Source of the DNA: Artemia franciscana
Taxonomy: Eukaryota; Arthropoda; Branchiopoda; Anostraca; Artemiidae
Length of the DNA stretch: 64,000 bases
Assembly: GCF_032884065.1 (NCBI RefSeq)
Contig: NC_088873.1
Span: 39,243,577 to 39,307,576 of the forward strand
Direction of reading: 5' to 3'
The position numbers were made by a program, and so were the translations under genes. The stretch's first letter is position 1; each line of letters begins with the position of its first letter. Below the pieces are notes generated by a model, which searched no databases, was not told the DNA's origin, and saw only the letters and a program-made list of their open reading frames with translations. This document shows, one piece after another, positions 1-12,189 of the stretch.

Positions 1-361
1 AAAATAGTGTATGTAACATTTCACAATTAACAAAAAAAATCATAAAAATAGTGAATTAGCAGGAAAATTATCATATATAAGGAACTAAACCGCAATAGGA
101 AAAAAAAATACCAGATTAAGAATTTTGTATCCCTTGTCATTATGAACGCCCTAGTAACTGAACTATGGCAGCTGATGATCGAATTACAATCTGTTGGATT
201 TTATAGGATCATAATTGTTTAACGGTATTTATGCATTATGCCGCCCGCATTCATTTTCTTCATCCATTGACGCAATGTGAAACCGGTTTCTTCCGTTCGT
301 TTCTTTCAGCTTTGCGTGAGACATACAACAACAAGTGACAGAATTGATGGGAAAATATAAT
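1..361. other. AT-rich flank, nothing recognised
   Basis: No coding frame, RNA gene or repeat family that I can match elsewhere in the window is visible in this stretch. Confidence 0.5.
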
Positions 362-513
362 TTGGGAAATATATTTGCACGTTAGAGGGGGGTGGGGGTA
401 AAGTGTTTGGACAGTTTGAAGTTAGAAAACAATTCTTGCTTCATAGTATGCAGAATAATTGTACCTAACACACTTTGCATGCAGACTCGCTATACTTTAC
501 CCCCATCCCTCCT
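362..513 (-). mobile_element. Small inverted-repeat element (MITE-like), copy 1
   Basis: This 150-bp stretch is the reverse complement of 55983-56128, with many substitutions. Both copies carry G-rich/C-rich terminal inverted repeats: one end has TTTGCACGTTAG followed by a G run and GTAAAGT, the other ends ACTTTACCCCCATCC. The right terminus is cut short where the (ATT)n tail of the neighbouring LINE begins. No coding capacity. A non-autonomous DNA transposon is the simplest reading; the superfamily is unknown. Confidence 0.55.
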
Positions 514-514
514 A

Positions 515-537
515 ATTATTATTATTATTATTATTAA
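515..537. repeat. (ATT)n microsatellite, probable LINE tail
   Basis: About seven ATT units. On the - strand this is an AAT-type simple tail directly after the LINE reverse transcriptase remnant, as many non-LTR elements have at their 3' end. It abuts the truncated terminus of the small element at 362-513. Confidence 0.6.
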
Positions 538-1950
538 TTTATTACCCGTCAAAAGCGGAAAAGACGGAGTATATAAAAGAAAAGGAAAGAAAAGCACAAA
601 AATTTAAATACACTTCCACTACAAATATTATAAAATAACACTAGTCCAGGGGTGTTGGCTCTTAAAACATTGTTACTGAATTTGAAGATTCTTCTCTCTA
701 TGACCATGGAAGGGTTGGTGACCTTATATTTCCTGGAGATGTCGCCATTGCTGTGCCACAAAGGGAGACGCAGGAGAAACTTAGCATATCTGTAAAATGC
801 GCTGCAAATGGCTTTCTTTTCGGTAGCTGTGAATATTTCCCAGAAGTGAACCAGAGCAAGCAGATGGGGGGGGGGGGGGTATTAAAAGCATTGTATAGCC
901 GGGCAAGGAGAGGACGGTTGAAACGATACTTATTGGCAACAAGTAATCCGTAAGACGCTCGTAGACGGGAACAGAGGTGGTTTGTCAGTGCTGAGCGTGT
1001 GTCCTTCAATGTAGAAGAAATAGGAAGGCCAAGATACGTAAGGGACTCACAAGGCTTAATCAGAGTGTCGCCAATTTTAACGGAGAGGTTAATTGAAAGC
1101 TCATTTTTTGAACCATTGAAGAAAAGAAGTTCTGTTTTAGATTCGTTGAAGGAAAGTCCCATCTGCTTGTATGCCGCTGCAAGTGAGTCGTAATTTTGTT
1201 GAAATAAAGATATCGAACGAGAAACATGAAGAATGTCATCAGCAAAGTTAAGCAGCGAAAGATTAATCCCACGGAAAAAGCACGACGGCTTTATTACTTG
1301 CTGTGCTTCGATAATAGCGTTATTAAACAGTGATGGAGAAGTATTGCTACCTTGACACTCAGCATTTCTTTAGAAGGAAAAGTGTCGGACGGAGAGGGGA
1401 TCAGGATAACAGCTGAGAGCTTGTTATACATACTGTAAACAGGGGAAAGGATGCAAGAGGAAACACCTCGCTGACGGGCTTTAAGCAGGATATGGCCATG
1501 GATGCCAGAATCGAAGGCTCTACTAACATAAAGTGCTCCAAAGACGAGAAGATCACCATTTTTATCTGCATCAATAAGAAGATTTGCAAGAACGCTGTGA
1601 ACGTGTTCCTGTCCTGAGTGCTTTTTGAACCCGAACTGGTCGTCCGGAGTAGTGCATCGAAGTGCAATTTCATCAAAAATAAGGGATTCAAATAGCATAC
1701 AAAAAATAGTTGAAACAGTGATCGGAAGATATGAAGCGCACTGGTCAGCTGGTTTACCTTTCTTGAGAACAGGATGGACCAATCCAACAACAAAGCTATC
1801 TGGAACGACGCCAGTAACGAAAATCATTTGAAATAGCACAGAAAGGTGCTCTAGGAGAAGATTGCTGACAAAGCTTAAATGGATACCAGATGTACCATCG
1901 ATGCCCTTAGATTTCTTTTTTTTTAACTTATCAATTTTGGAACGCATCAA
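538..1950 (-). mobile_element. LINE (non-LTR retrotransposon) reverse transcriptase remnant
   Basis: Reading the - strand from about 1950 downward gives reverse transcriptase fingers and palm: KGIDGTSGIH, a PVLKKGK segment, motif A as ALYVSRAFDS (codon 1528-1530), a motif-B-like SPSLFNN in another frame near 1325-1345, motif C FADD at 1235-1246, then the thumb and C-terminal region (SLTYLGLPIS, then SRKYKVTNPS near 700-740). The frame is broken between 1294 and 1400 and again at a G run near 867. The catalytic Asp of motif A is replaced by Tyr, so the copy is dead. No endonuclease domain is seen. The clade is not settled (jockey/CR1-type). Confidence 0.85.
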
Positions 1951-3156
1951 GGACGGAGTGACCAGGACACCAATATCCTTAACTGCAAACTAAAGCTCCT
2001 TATCTAGGGCCTGGCAAAAGGTGAAATTATATAGCCCAAATTTGTTTCTAAAGTATTATATTTTTGTCATACTTAGGTATATTTGTATACCTAATATAGG
2101 GACATATAGGGACTATGGAGGGTTATATCGTCACCAAAAGAATATTTATTTGACCTTAAAAAAAAAAGATGAGATGGTCTTGAACCATCTTCTGGTGGCA
2201 TGCACTCTTTGTGACAATTTGTATAGGTCAAACTATTTAGTATGTTGCCTAACTTTGTGGCATAGCTTAGTAACTATGATAGTAATGAAGAGTAGGAAAT
2301 GAGGATAAAGACACGATTTGAATATTCGTAAAAGATATAATAAACACTAAATACTAGTTCTTTTAGGGGTGTAGCAAGAAAAACAGAACGAAGAGATAGA
2401 AATGCATAGAAGACATTTAAACGAGGGTTTTAAGTATAGGCAACAAAGCATTAACTAATCACTATTTCTTCTTAAAAATAGTGTTTTAATAAACAGTGTC
2501 AACTCTGACAAAGGAGGGATCATAATCAACCAGCTGGCATACACATACAACATTGACATTCTCACTGGATCCGTCACTGAACTCCAAACCAAATAACCTG
2601 AAAGTAGTTACTGGAACCTTCGGAATGAAAATAGACAAAGATAAAACGGAAGCCACACGCGTCAAGGTTCAATAGCCCATCCCAAAAAAAAATAAAAGAG
2701 CAGGAATAGAATGGGTAGACCCATTCTCTTTTTTTTTTGGTAGATGGCGCTGTTGCGCTAGCACAGCTGCAGAGCCCATCTACCAAGTTTAGCTCAATAG
2801 TGCCCAATTTATGTGTGCTGGTTCGTCAATGGCGTCACCAGTTAAAGCAGTGACTATCCTGACAGTTTTCCGTGCCATCAATATGCAAATTAAGTACAGG
2901 AAAGATACTTTATTTGACCTTTCTTCACCCCTGTATACGGTGGCGCCATCTACTTTTTCGAACTTGGTGACTTTAATCTTCTGACGAAACCACCAGATGC
3001 TGCTACCGTCCCTTTTTTAGATGTCAGCACTCTTCACAGTAGAGCTAAACAAAGCCGAGTGATATTTTATTCTTTTTTTTTGTGTGTGTTAGTTTGTTAT
3101 TTAGCATAGTGAAGCAACGCAAATTAGCTGTTAGCTACGATGTTGTTTAAATAAAC

Positions 3157-3160
<4 letters not shown>
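1951..3160. other. Intergenic DNA with two short palindromes
   Basis: No gene seen. Two short dyads are present: ATGGGT-AG-ACCCAT at 2711-2724, and GGTAGATGG at 2739-2747 paired with CCATCTACC at 2776-2784. The end of the stretch (AATAAACCTAT) runs directly into a CT microsatellite, as the 3' end of a retroposed element would, but no family could be named. Confidence 0.4.

Positions 3161-3202
<42 letters not shown>
3161..3202. repeat. (CT)21 microsatellite
   Basis: Uninterrupted CT dinucleotides over 42 bases, directly before a LINE 3' fragment. Confidence 0.95.
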
Positions 3203-3203
<1 letters not shown>

Positions 3204-3745
3204 GACAGCTTGACATATCTGGGGAGCCAGATCACAAGGGACAATAATCACTCGGTGGACGTCAAAAGACACCACGCTCTGTGTAGTGCCGGCATCATTC
3301 TTATAGCTATGTATGGTTGTGAAACGTGGACTGTCAGAGTAGATGACTCCAGGCGACTCGCCACGTTTGAGAAAAACCTGCTGCGTCGAATTGCTGGCAT
3401 AACATATGTAGATCGAGTCTCAAATGCCAACCTACTCAAAAGACTGCAGTATAACACTACCATCCTGAACAGGGTCCACGTCGAATAATTCAGGTGGCTT
3501 GGCTACGTCCAGTGCATGTCCAACTACCAACTACCGAAAATTGCCTTCGAAGGTCGCATCCATGGTTCTCGCCCTCGCGGTTGCCCTCCAAAGCACTGGA
3601 AGGAGAACTTCTCCAACTGCATTCTCCCTGGTCTTCTCAGAATGGCACAAAGCAGAGAGCTGTATAGGCGACAACTACATTCGCGTGTGAGGAGAGAGGC
3701 CCCAAGACGACCACCAAGGCCGGATGGGACTTCAGTCAAGTAAGT
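3203..3745 (+). mobile_element. LINE 3'-end fragment (reverse transcriptase C-terminus)
   Basis: The frame from 3210 reads LTYLGSQITRD, then YGCETW and LRRIAGIT, which is the typical region following the palm of LINE reverse transcriptases. After a frameshift near 3485 the reading continues as FRWLGYVQCM and then GRIHGSRPRGCPPKHW, the usual C-terminal block. There is no upstream polymerase core, because the copy is truncated at the CT repeat. It is a dead 5'-truncated fragment. Confidence 0.8.
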
Positions 3746-4387
3746 CAATGACTTTGACAAAATTTCTCATGACTTTAATCAAAATTTTACTTTTCATAAC
3801 AACGAAGCGTATCTTTAAGCTTTTTAGAGTTCAATATATTTTGCTTAAAGTACAGAATTCACAGTTTTATAAAAAAAAAAGTCTATTCCTCTATTTCCAC
3901 TTCCGTCATATATATTTATTACACAGTTGATGTCTACCTCAATATTTCAGTGAACGTTTGTAATGGCCAGTCCTGTCAGTCTAGTGTTCTGTCAGTCTAA
4001 TGTCCTGTCAGTTTAGAGCTCTTCGTTAGTATTTCCTCTTCTATTCATCCTAAAATATACGAATAAAGACCAAAATTGTCAGAAAAATAGGAACTCTAAT
4101 AAAGATGCAAGTAGGTATGTGCTCCAAACTAAGTAGATGAGTTGAAATACTCATAAAAAAACAAATAATTATGTGTTTGTTATCTTTGTATTTGATAGGT
4201 ATAGATTGGTGATTTAAATTTTCAGGGTTTCAAGCTGTGAAAATTTCTAATTAATTTTGTTTTTAAATCTTGATGTTTTCAGATATTCAATTCAAACGTT
4301 TAAATCTTGATATGTCTGTTGAAAATAAAACACAAAAATAAAAATTCGAAATTTGACTTAGATTTAGCATTAAGTAAGAGAATTTTC
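3746..4387. other. AT-rich spacer
   Basis: No gene, RNA or shared repeat recognised. A short repeated phrase (CTGTCAGT with variants, near 3973-4015) is present three times. Confidence 0.4.
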
Positions 4388-6198
4388 CTGTAGCACCAAA
4401 CTCGCCAAAGCACTGGACCACCCCTAACTTCCCCCAAAGAGAGTGGATCCAGTTCGGTTACGTCAATCACGTATCTACGACATTGCTTATTCTACCCACC
4501 AAGTTTCATCCCGATCTCTCCACTCTAAAGGTTTTCCAAGGTTTATGCCCCCCCCAGCTCCCCCAGTGTCACCAGATCTGGTCAGGATTTAAAATAAAAG
4601 CTGTGAGACATGAGTTCCTTCTAAATATCAAATTTCATTAAGATCTGTCACCTGTTCTAAAGTAAAAATACCTCAATTTTTCAAATTTTTCCGAAATAAT
4701 TCTCCCTCCCCCCAACTCCCCCAAAAAGAACAGATCCGTTCCAATTATGGCAATCACATATCTAGAACTTGTGCTTATTCTTCCAATCAAGTTTCATCCC
4801 GATCTCTCCACTCTAAGTGCGTTCCAAGATTTCCAGTTTCCAAGATTTCTGTTCCCCTCCAACCCCTATGTCCCCGGATCCAATTCAAAATGAAAATGAA
4901 GCATCTGAGACATAAGATATTTCTAAATATCAAGTTTCACTAAGATCTGATTACCCATTCGTAACATAAAGAAACCTCAATTTTCACAATTTCCAGTTTC
5001 CCCCCTCCAACTCCCCCCAATACGAGCTCTGAAGCACAAGATCCTTCTAAATATCCAATTTAATTAAGATCTGATCACCCGTTGGTAAGTTACAAATGCC
5101 TCATATTTTCTAATTTTTCTCAATTACCCCGCCAACTCGCCCAAAGAGAGCAAATCCTTTCCGGTTGTGTCAGTTATGTATCTTGGACTTGTGCTTATTC
5201 TTACCACCAAGTTTCATCGTAATCTCTCCACTCTAAGCGTTTTCCAAGATTTCTGCCCCCCCCCCCCCAACTCCCCCAATAACACTGGATCCCGAAATAA
5301 AAGATCTGAGTTACGAGGCCCTTCTAAATATGAAATTTCATTAAGATCTGATCACTCCTTCGTAATTTAAAAATACCTCGTTTTTTCTAATTCTTCAGAA
5401 TTAACCCTCCCCACCTCCCCCAATGAGAGCGGATCCGTTCCGGTTATGTCAATCACATATTTAGGATTTGTGCTTATTTTTCCCACCAAGTTTCATCCCG
5501 ATATCTCCACTCTAAGCTTTGTCCAAGATTTCCGGTCCCTCCCAACTTCCCCCAATGACACTGGATCCAGTCAAGATTTAAAAAAGGGAGATCTGAGTTA
5601 CGAGGTTCTTCTAAATATGAAATTTCATTAAGATCAGATCACCTCTTCGTAAGTTAAAAATACCTCATTTTTTCTCATTTTTCAGAATTAACCCTCTCCC
5701 AAACTCCCCCAAAGAGAGCGGACCCATTCCAGTTATGTCAATCACGTATCTAGGACTTGTGCTTAGCTTTTCCTCCAAGATTCATTCCGGTCCCTCCACT
5801 CTAAGCGTTTTCCAAGATTTTAGGTTTCCCCCCTCCAACTCCCCCAATGTCACCAGATCCGGTCAGGATTTAAAATAAGAACTCTGAGACACGATACCCT
5901 TCTAAATATAAAATTTCCTTCAGATCCGACCACCCGTTCGTAAGTTAAAAACACCTCATTTTTTCTAATTTTTCCAAATTAACTGTCCCCCCATTTCCCC
6001 CCCCCCCCTAGATGTTCAAATCGGAGAAACGATTATTTTTATTTAGTCTGGTCTGGTCCCTGATACGCCTGCCAATTTTCATCGTCCTAGCTTATCTGGA
6101 AGTGCCTAAACTAGCAAAACCAGGACACACAGACCGACCGACCGACAGAATTTGCGATTGCTACATGTCTCTTGGTTAATACTAAGTGCCATAAAAAT
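4388..6198 (-). repeat. G-rich tandem-array element, copy 1 (reverse orientation, truncated)
   Basis: About five to six units of roughly 290 bp, seen here in C-rich orientation. Each unit has the phrases AAGTTTCATCCCGATCTCTC, ACTCTAAGCGTTTTCC, a C run with CAACTCCC, and TTCATTAAGATCTGATCACC. The right end (6010-6198) carries the head shared with the copies at 7146 and 26580: GACCGACC repeats and TACTAAGTGCCATA. The other terminus found in those copies (the GAGCTC-rich end) is missing, so this copy is truncated at about 4388. Short open frames inside are chance. Confidence 0.8.
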
Positions 6199-6282
6199 CC
6201 TCAGTGGTATATAAAAAAATAAGAGCAATAAACTATATGTAAATTAGTTTATTAGGTATAAATTTTGTTTATTTTTATCATG

Positions 6283-6407
6283 TCTTTTAGTTTTACCGCT
6301 GATGATGAACACTGTATATGTGTTCGAAAAATCCAGTTAAAATTTTATATCTATTCACCGTCAATAAAATGTATCATCTCTATTTTGAACTGTTTTACTT
6401 TCGGTAT
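6283..6407 (+). mobile_element. Penelope-type terminal fragment with hammerhead-like core
   Basis: About 120 bp shared with the right arm of the palindrome at 37435-37664, ending at the same point (ACTGTTTTACTTTCGG). It contains CTGATGA at 6299-6305, a 6-bp stem GAACAC/GTGTTC (6307-6312 and 6320-6325) with a 7-base loop, then GAAA at 6326-6329. That is the order of the conserved hammerhead core. Such ribozymes are known in Penelope-like retroelements. Helices I and III are not convincing in this copy, so activity is doubtful. Confidence 0.55.
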
Positions 6408-7145
6408 ATATAGCAGTTTAGACAACCCCTATACAAAAACGTAACTATATTTTGTGACTGGTTTGCATTGGAGAAGGTAAGAAATGCTGAAGTAATATTG
6501 CAGTTGCATTCTGGTCCCGTGGTTAACTCAAGTTGTGTGATTTTCCCTTTTTTTATATTTTTTTTATTTTTGAATGTTTGAAATAAAATCAATGCCATTT
6601 CACTGATTCAAACTGTGAATTCAGAGACCCATCTATACCAGCTAGATAAAAAAATAAACACATAATTATTTGCCTTCTTTTATAAATAATTTTTCGAAAA
6701 TATATTGTTCTTAAATGATTACTCCAACCTTTGAAGGAGTATTTTGCCTCATACACTTAGTTTTAAGTATATACTTATACAAACCTTTATTAAAGTTTAA
6801 AGAGTATGGCCTTTATTTTAATGTTTGAGGATGAACAGAGGTGATTTGTCATAGTTGTAGTTATTTGTCATAAAGTATTATAAGGTATCATTTTTTCCCT
6901 CCCCACTTTGCTGTTTTTTTGCCATTAATTGTGAAAAGTTCATTTTAGTTTTTGGACGTGGAATATTTTAAGGTTATATTTTACTAATTTGTGTTACATT
7001 TCTTTTTTTACCATTTTTACCTTTGAATGATGTCTCGTTAGATTAATTTAAGACTTTTGTCTTGCTGCCTTAGTTGTTTTTGTTCTTTCCTTTTCTTCAG
7101 ATATCTGAAGCAAACTTGGCTCTATTAGAGCTTGGAAAAGACTTT
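6408..7145. other. AT-rich spacer
   Basis: No gene or shared repeat recognised. Confidence 0.4.
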
Positions 7146-9585
7146 TATGGCACTTGGTATTAACCAAGTAACATATAGCGATCGCAAATTCTGTCGGTTT
7201 GTCAGTCTGTCCGTCTGTCTATCCCGGTTTTGCTACTTTAGGCACTTCCAGGTAAGCTAGGACGATGAAATTTGGTAGGCGTATCAGGGACCGGACCAGA
7301 TTAAATTAGAAATAGTCGTTTTCGCGATTTGACCATCTGAGGGGAACTGGGGGTCGGTTAATTCAGAAAAAATTGAAAAAAATGAAGTATTTTTAACTGG
7401 GATCTTAATGAAATTTGACGTTTGGAAGGATATCGTGTTTCACAGCTCTCATTTTAAATCCCGACCAGATCTGGTGACAGGGAGTTGGGGGGGGGGGAAC
7501 CTAAAATCTTGGAAAACGCTTAGAATGGAGGGATCGGGATGAAACTTGGTGGGAAAAATAAGCAGGAGTCCTATATATGTGATTGAAATAACCCGAATGG
7601 ATCTGCTCTGTTTGGGGGAGTTGGGGGGGGGGGTAATTCTGAAAATTAGAAAAAATGAGGTATTTTTAACTTAAGAAGGAGTGATCGGATCTTAGTGAAA
7701 TTTGAAGTTTGGAAGAATATCGTGTCTTAAAGCTCTTATTTTAAATCCCAACTGGGTCCGGTGACATTGGGGGGAATTGAGGGAGGAACCTAGAATCTCG
7801 GAAAAATCTTATAGTTGAGGGATCGGGATGAAACTTGGTGGGAAAAATAAGCAAAAGTCCTAGATACGTGATTGACATAACCAGAACGGATCCGCTCTCT
7901 CTGGGGGAGTTGGGGGGGGGTAATTCTGAAAAAATTAGAAAAAATGAGGTATTTTTAAACTTACAAAGGAGAGATCGGATCTTATTGAAATTTGATTTTT
8001 GGAAGGATATCGTATCTCAGAGCTCTTATTTAAATCCCGACTGGATCCGGTGAAGGGGAAGTTGGGGGGGGGGCGGAACCTAAAATCTTGGAAAACACTT
8101 AGAGTGGAGGGATCGGGATGAAACTTGTTGGGAAAAATAGCACAAGTCCTAGATACAGCATTGACATAACCGGAACGGATATGCTCTTTTTGGGGGAGCT
8201 GGGGGGGTTAATTCTAGAAAATTAGAAAAAAAATGAGGTATTTTTGACTTACGAAAGAGTGATCGTATCTTAATGAAATTTCATATTTAAAAGGACCTCG
8301 AAACTCAGATCTCTTATTTTAAGTCCTGACCGGATCCAGTGTAATTAGGGGGGGGGCGGAAATCTTGGAAAATGCTTAAAGCAGAGAGATCAGGATGAAA
8401 CTTGGTGGAAAGAATAAGCAGAAGTCCAAGATATGTGACTGACATAACCAGACCGGATCCGCTCTCTTTGGTGGAGTTGGGGGTGGGGGAGTAATTCAGA
8501 AAAACTAGAAATAATGAGGTATTTGTACTTACGAACGAGTGTTCATATCTTAATGAAATTTGATATCTACAAGGATCTTGTGCTTTAGAACTCACAATTT
8601 AAATCTCGACCAGATCCGGTGACATTGAAGGGCATTGGAGGGGGAAACCGGAATTCTTGGAAATCGTTAAAATTGAGGTATCTTACGAACGGGTGATCGG
8701 ATCTTAATGAAACTTGATATATAGAAGAATCTTATGTCTCAGATGCTCCATTTTCAATTCGAATCGGATCCGGCGGCATAGAGGGTTGGAGGGGGGAAAC
8801 AGAAATCTTGGAAACCGGAAATCTTGGAAAGCCCTTAGAGTGGAGAGATCGGATAAAACTTGATGCGAAGAATAAGCACAAATTATAGATATGAGATTGA
8901 CATAATTGGTACGGATCCGTTCTCTTTGAGGGAGCTGGGGGTTATTAATTTGGAAAAAATTGAGATATTTTTAACTTAAGAATGGGTGAACAGATCTTAA
9001 TGAAATTTGATATTTAGAAGGCACTCATGTCTCAGAGCTCTTATTTCAAATTCTGACCAGATCTTTTGACTCTGGAGGGAGTTGGAGGGGGAAACCGGAA
9101 ATCTTAAAAAACGGTTATAAATGTCGTAGATACGGGATTGACGTAACCGGACTGGATCCGTTCTCTTTGGATTTGCTGTCTTTGGGGGAGTTGGGGGGTG
9201 GGGTTCAGTGCTTTGGCGAGCTTGGTGCTTCTAAACGTGCTAGGACGATGAAAATTGGTAAGCGTGTCAGGGAGCTGCACAAATTGAGTTGATAAAGTCA
9301 TTTTCCCCGATTCGAATATCTGAGGGGCTGAAGGGAGAGCAAACATTAGAAAAATTGAGGCATTTTTAACTTACGAGTGGGTGATCGGATCTTAATGAAT
9401 TTTGATATTTAGAAGGACCTCGTGACTCAGAGCTCTTATTTTAAATCCCGACCGGCATTAAGCCTCTGATTTTCCTTTTAAAGCAATCTATTGATTCTTA
9501 GTATTTTGCTAGAGCTCATACCATATGAGCTCTTGGCTCTTCCGACCTTGTCACAAGTGCCATATCAGCTCTTAGCTCTTGTTAA
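7146..9585 (+). repeat. G-rich tandem-array element, copy 2 (most complete)
   Basis: The left end has ATGGCACTTG within an internal dyad CACTTGGT-ATTA-ACCAAGT, followed by GTCTGTC-type short repeats and the phrase CTAGGACGATGAAA. Then come about six units of roughly 290 bp (phrase GGGATCGGGATGAAACTTGG at about 7530, 7821 and 8110, decaying to the right), each with one or two G runs of 7-10 bases. A second CTAGGACGATGAAA phrase lies at about 9240. The right end has a GAGCTCAT/ATGAGCTC hairpin (9513-9532), CAAGTGCCAT and AGCTCTTAGCTCTTG. ATGGCACTTG and CAAGTGCCAT are inverted ends. Subterminal inverted repeats around central tandem repeats recall Helentron-derived elements (DINE/HINE), which is an inference only. 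Confidence 0.7.
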
Positions 9586-10089
<504 letters not shown>

Positions 10090-10375
10090 GAAAAGAGAAA
10101 TCACCAGTGCAACAGCACAAACACATAAAAAAAAACAGAACGAGAAAAGGAAAACTGTTTTCCTACATTAGTGATTAATATAGATCAGCACTTGAATGAG
10201 GCCTTAACCATACTCATCCATACAATCACATAGGTCAAACAACATAGCCATACACAATCAACCATTAAGAATAATCCATGGACAGGCAGTCGCGTCGTCA
10301 GTAAGCATAAGTCGTCATTTACCAAACATTAAAAAGAAAAAGACAAATATTTCATAAAGAACAATGTTGGCAGAA

Positions 10376-12189
10376 TGTGTTTTTTTTTGTCTTGGATCAG
10401 GGCACTTCGTATCAAAGGAGTTATCGTAGAAACTTAAGAAGGGGGTCATTCGATTCAAAATTAAAAGGGGTATTGACCTTTTTAATAGTCGAAAGGGATT
10501 GGAAGGCAACAAACCCTCCTCCCACGCCCACCATTTCCCCAGACACATGCAATAAAAATTCTGAGATAGCCATTTTGTTCAATGTAGTTGGAAGGTCTGT
10601 AAATTATGTCTTAGAGGATGACACCCTTCCCCAGAGCCCTCAGGGCAAAGGTTGTAAGTAATGCCCTGGGCATACAAGGCTTTTATAGCAAGCATTGCCA
10701 TAGAAACTTCAGAAATGGTTTATTTGACTGGGAATTGAGAGGGCTAGTGCCCTCTGAGAGGGCTAATAGTCAAAAGAGATCCGAGGGCGAATGTCCTCCC
10801 CCCCACCCATCATTTCCCCAAACGCTTCTGGTCAAAATTTTGATATAGCGATTTTGTTTAACTTAGTTGAAAGGTCTGGAAATTATGTCTTTGAAGATGA
10901 ACCCTCCCCCCCCTCCACGTCCCTCAAGACAAGGGTTTTAAGTTATGCCCTTTGGGCACATAATGGTTTTTATAGAAAGCATTGTTGTTGGGATTTCAAA
11001 AAGGGCTCATTTGATTGGAAATTGAGAGGACTAGCACCCTTTTTATTAGTCAAAAGTGATGGGAGGGCAAATGCCCCCCCACGCCAATCATTTCGCCAAA
11101 CACTTCTAATTAACCTTTTGAGATGGTAATTTTGTTAAATGTAGTTGAAAGGTCTGGAAATTATGTCTTTGAGGATGAAAAAGCCCCCCAGCCCTCAGGG
11201 CAAGGGTTGTAAGTTGTGCCCTATGGCATATGAGATTTTTATAGAAAGCGTGGTCATATAAACTTTGGAGGGGGCTTCTTGGATTGGTAATCAGAGATTC
11301 TAGTGCCCCTTTTAAGAGTCGAAGTGATCAGAGTGCACCTAACAACCCCCCCCTCCACACACTCACATGTCATATTGTCCCGAAATGCATCTAATAGAAA
11401 TTTTGAGATGGCCATTTCATTGAAAAAGTCTAAATATCATACAACAAGGTTTTTGGGGTTGAAACAAACCCCCGGAGCCTCGGGATAAGGGTTATAAGTT
11501 GTGCCCTGGGGGCATTTAAGGTTTTTATGGAAGGGATGGTTGAATAAACTTTAGAGGAGACTCATTTGTTTGTAAATTGTAATTCCCTTTTAAGTGTCAA
11601 AAGTGATGGAGGGCAGTAAGACCCTCCCTTCCTCAACTACCCCTATTCACCAAACAAATCTGGTTAAAATTTTGAGATGACAATTTTGCTCAATATGATC
11701 CAAAGAACATATAACAATGCCTCCAAGGTTGACACCCCCCCCCGGCCCTGGGGATGGGGTTATAAGTCATGCCCTGGGGGCATATAAGGTTTTTATGGAA
11801 ATAGTGGTCATATAAACTTCAGATTTACCTCAATTGATTTGAAATCGGAAGTTAGAGTGCCATTTTTCAGAGTCAAAAGTAATTTGAGAGCAACCAGCCT
11901 CCCCCCACATGCTCATCATTTCCCCAAAGACATCCAATCAAAATTTTTGGAGATAGCAATTTTGTTCATTGTAGTTGAAGGATTAGGAAATTATGTCTCT
12001 AAGGAAGACACCCCACCCCCACAGCTCTCAGGGCAAGGGTTGTAAGTTATCCCTGGAGGCATATAAGGTTTTTATAGAAAAGGTGGTCATATATACTTCA
12101 GAGGGGACTCACTAGATTGGTAATCAGAATTTCTAGTGCCCTTTTGAAGAGTCAAAGTGATCAGAGGGTGGCCAACCCCCCCCCCCCAG
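10376..12189 (+). repeat. Tandem array of about 280-bp units
   Basis: About six to seven diverged units. Shared phrases are CCCTCAGGGCAAGGGTTGTA, GGCATATAAGGTTTTTATAG, GGTCTGGAAATTATGTCTTT and GAGGGCAA followed by a C run. The first unit begins TCAGGGCACTTCGTATCAAA; the same opening recurs at 25488-25550. The unit is related, in reverse, to 23780-24000 inside the compound repeat and more distantly to 54340-54500. The open frames inside are not conserved between units, so I treat the array as non-coding. Confidence 0.8.

Noticed and set aside
4388..6198. Regular repeats as a possible CRISPR array
   Set aside because: Units are about 290 bp, diverged throughout, with no constant short repeat or unique spacers, in a eukaryotic context.
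10376..12045. Several overlapping open frames of 60-112 codons
   Set aside because: They fall inside the 280-bp array, do not keep frame from unit to unit, and are interrupted by homopolymer length changes.
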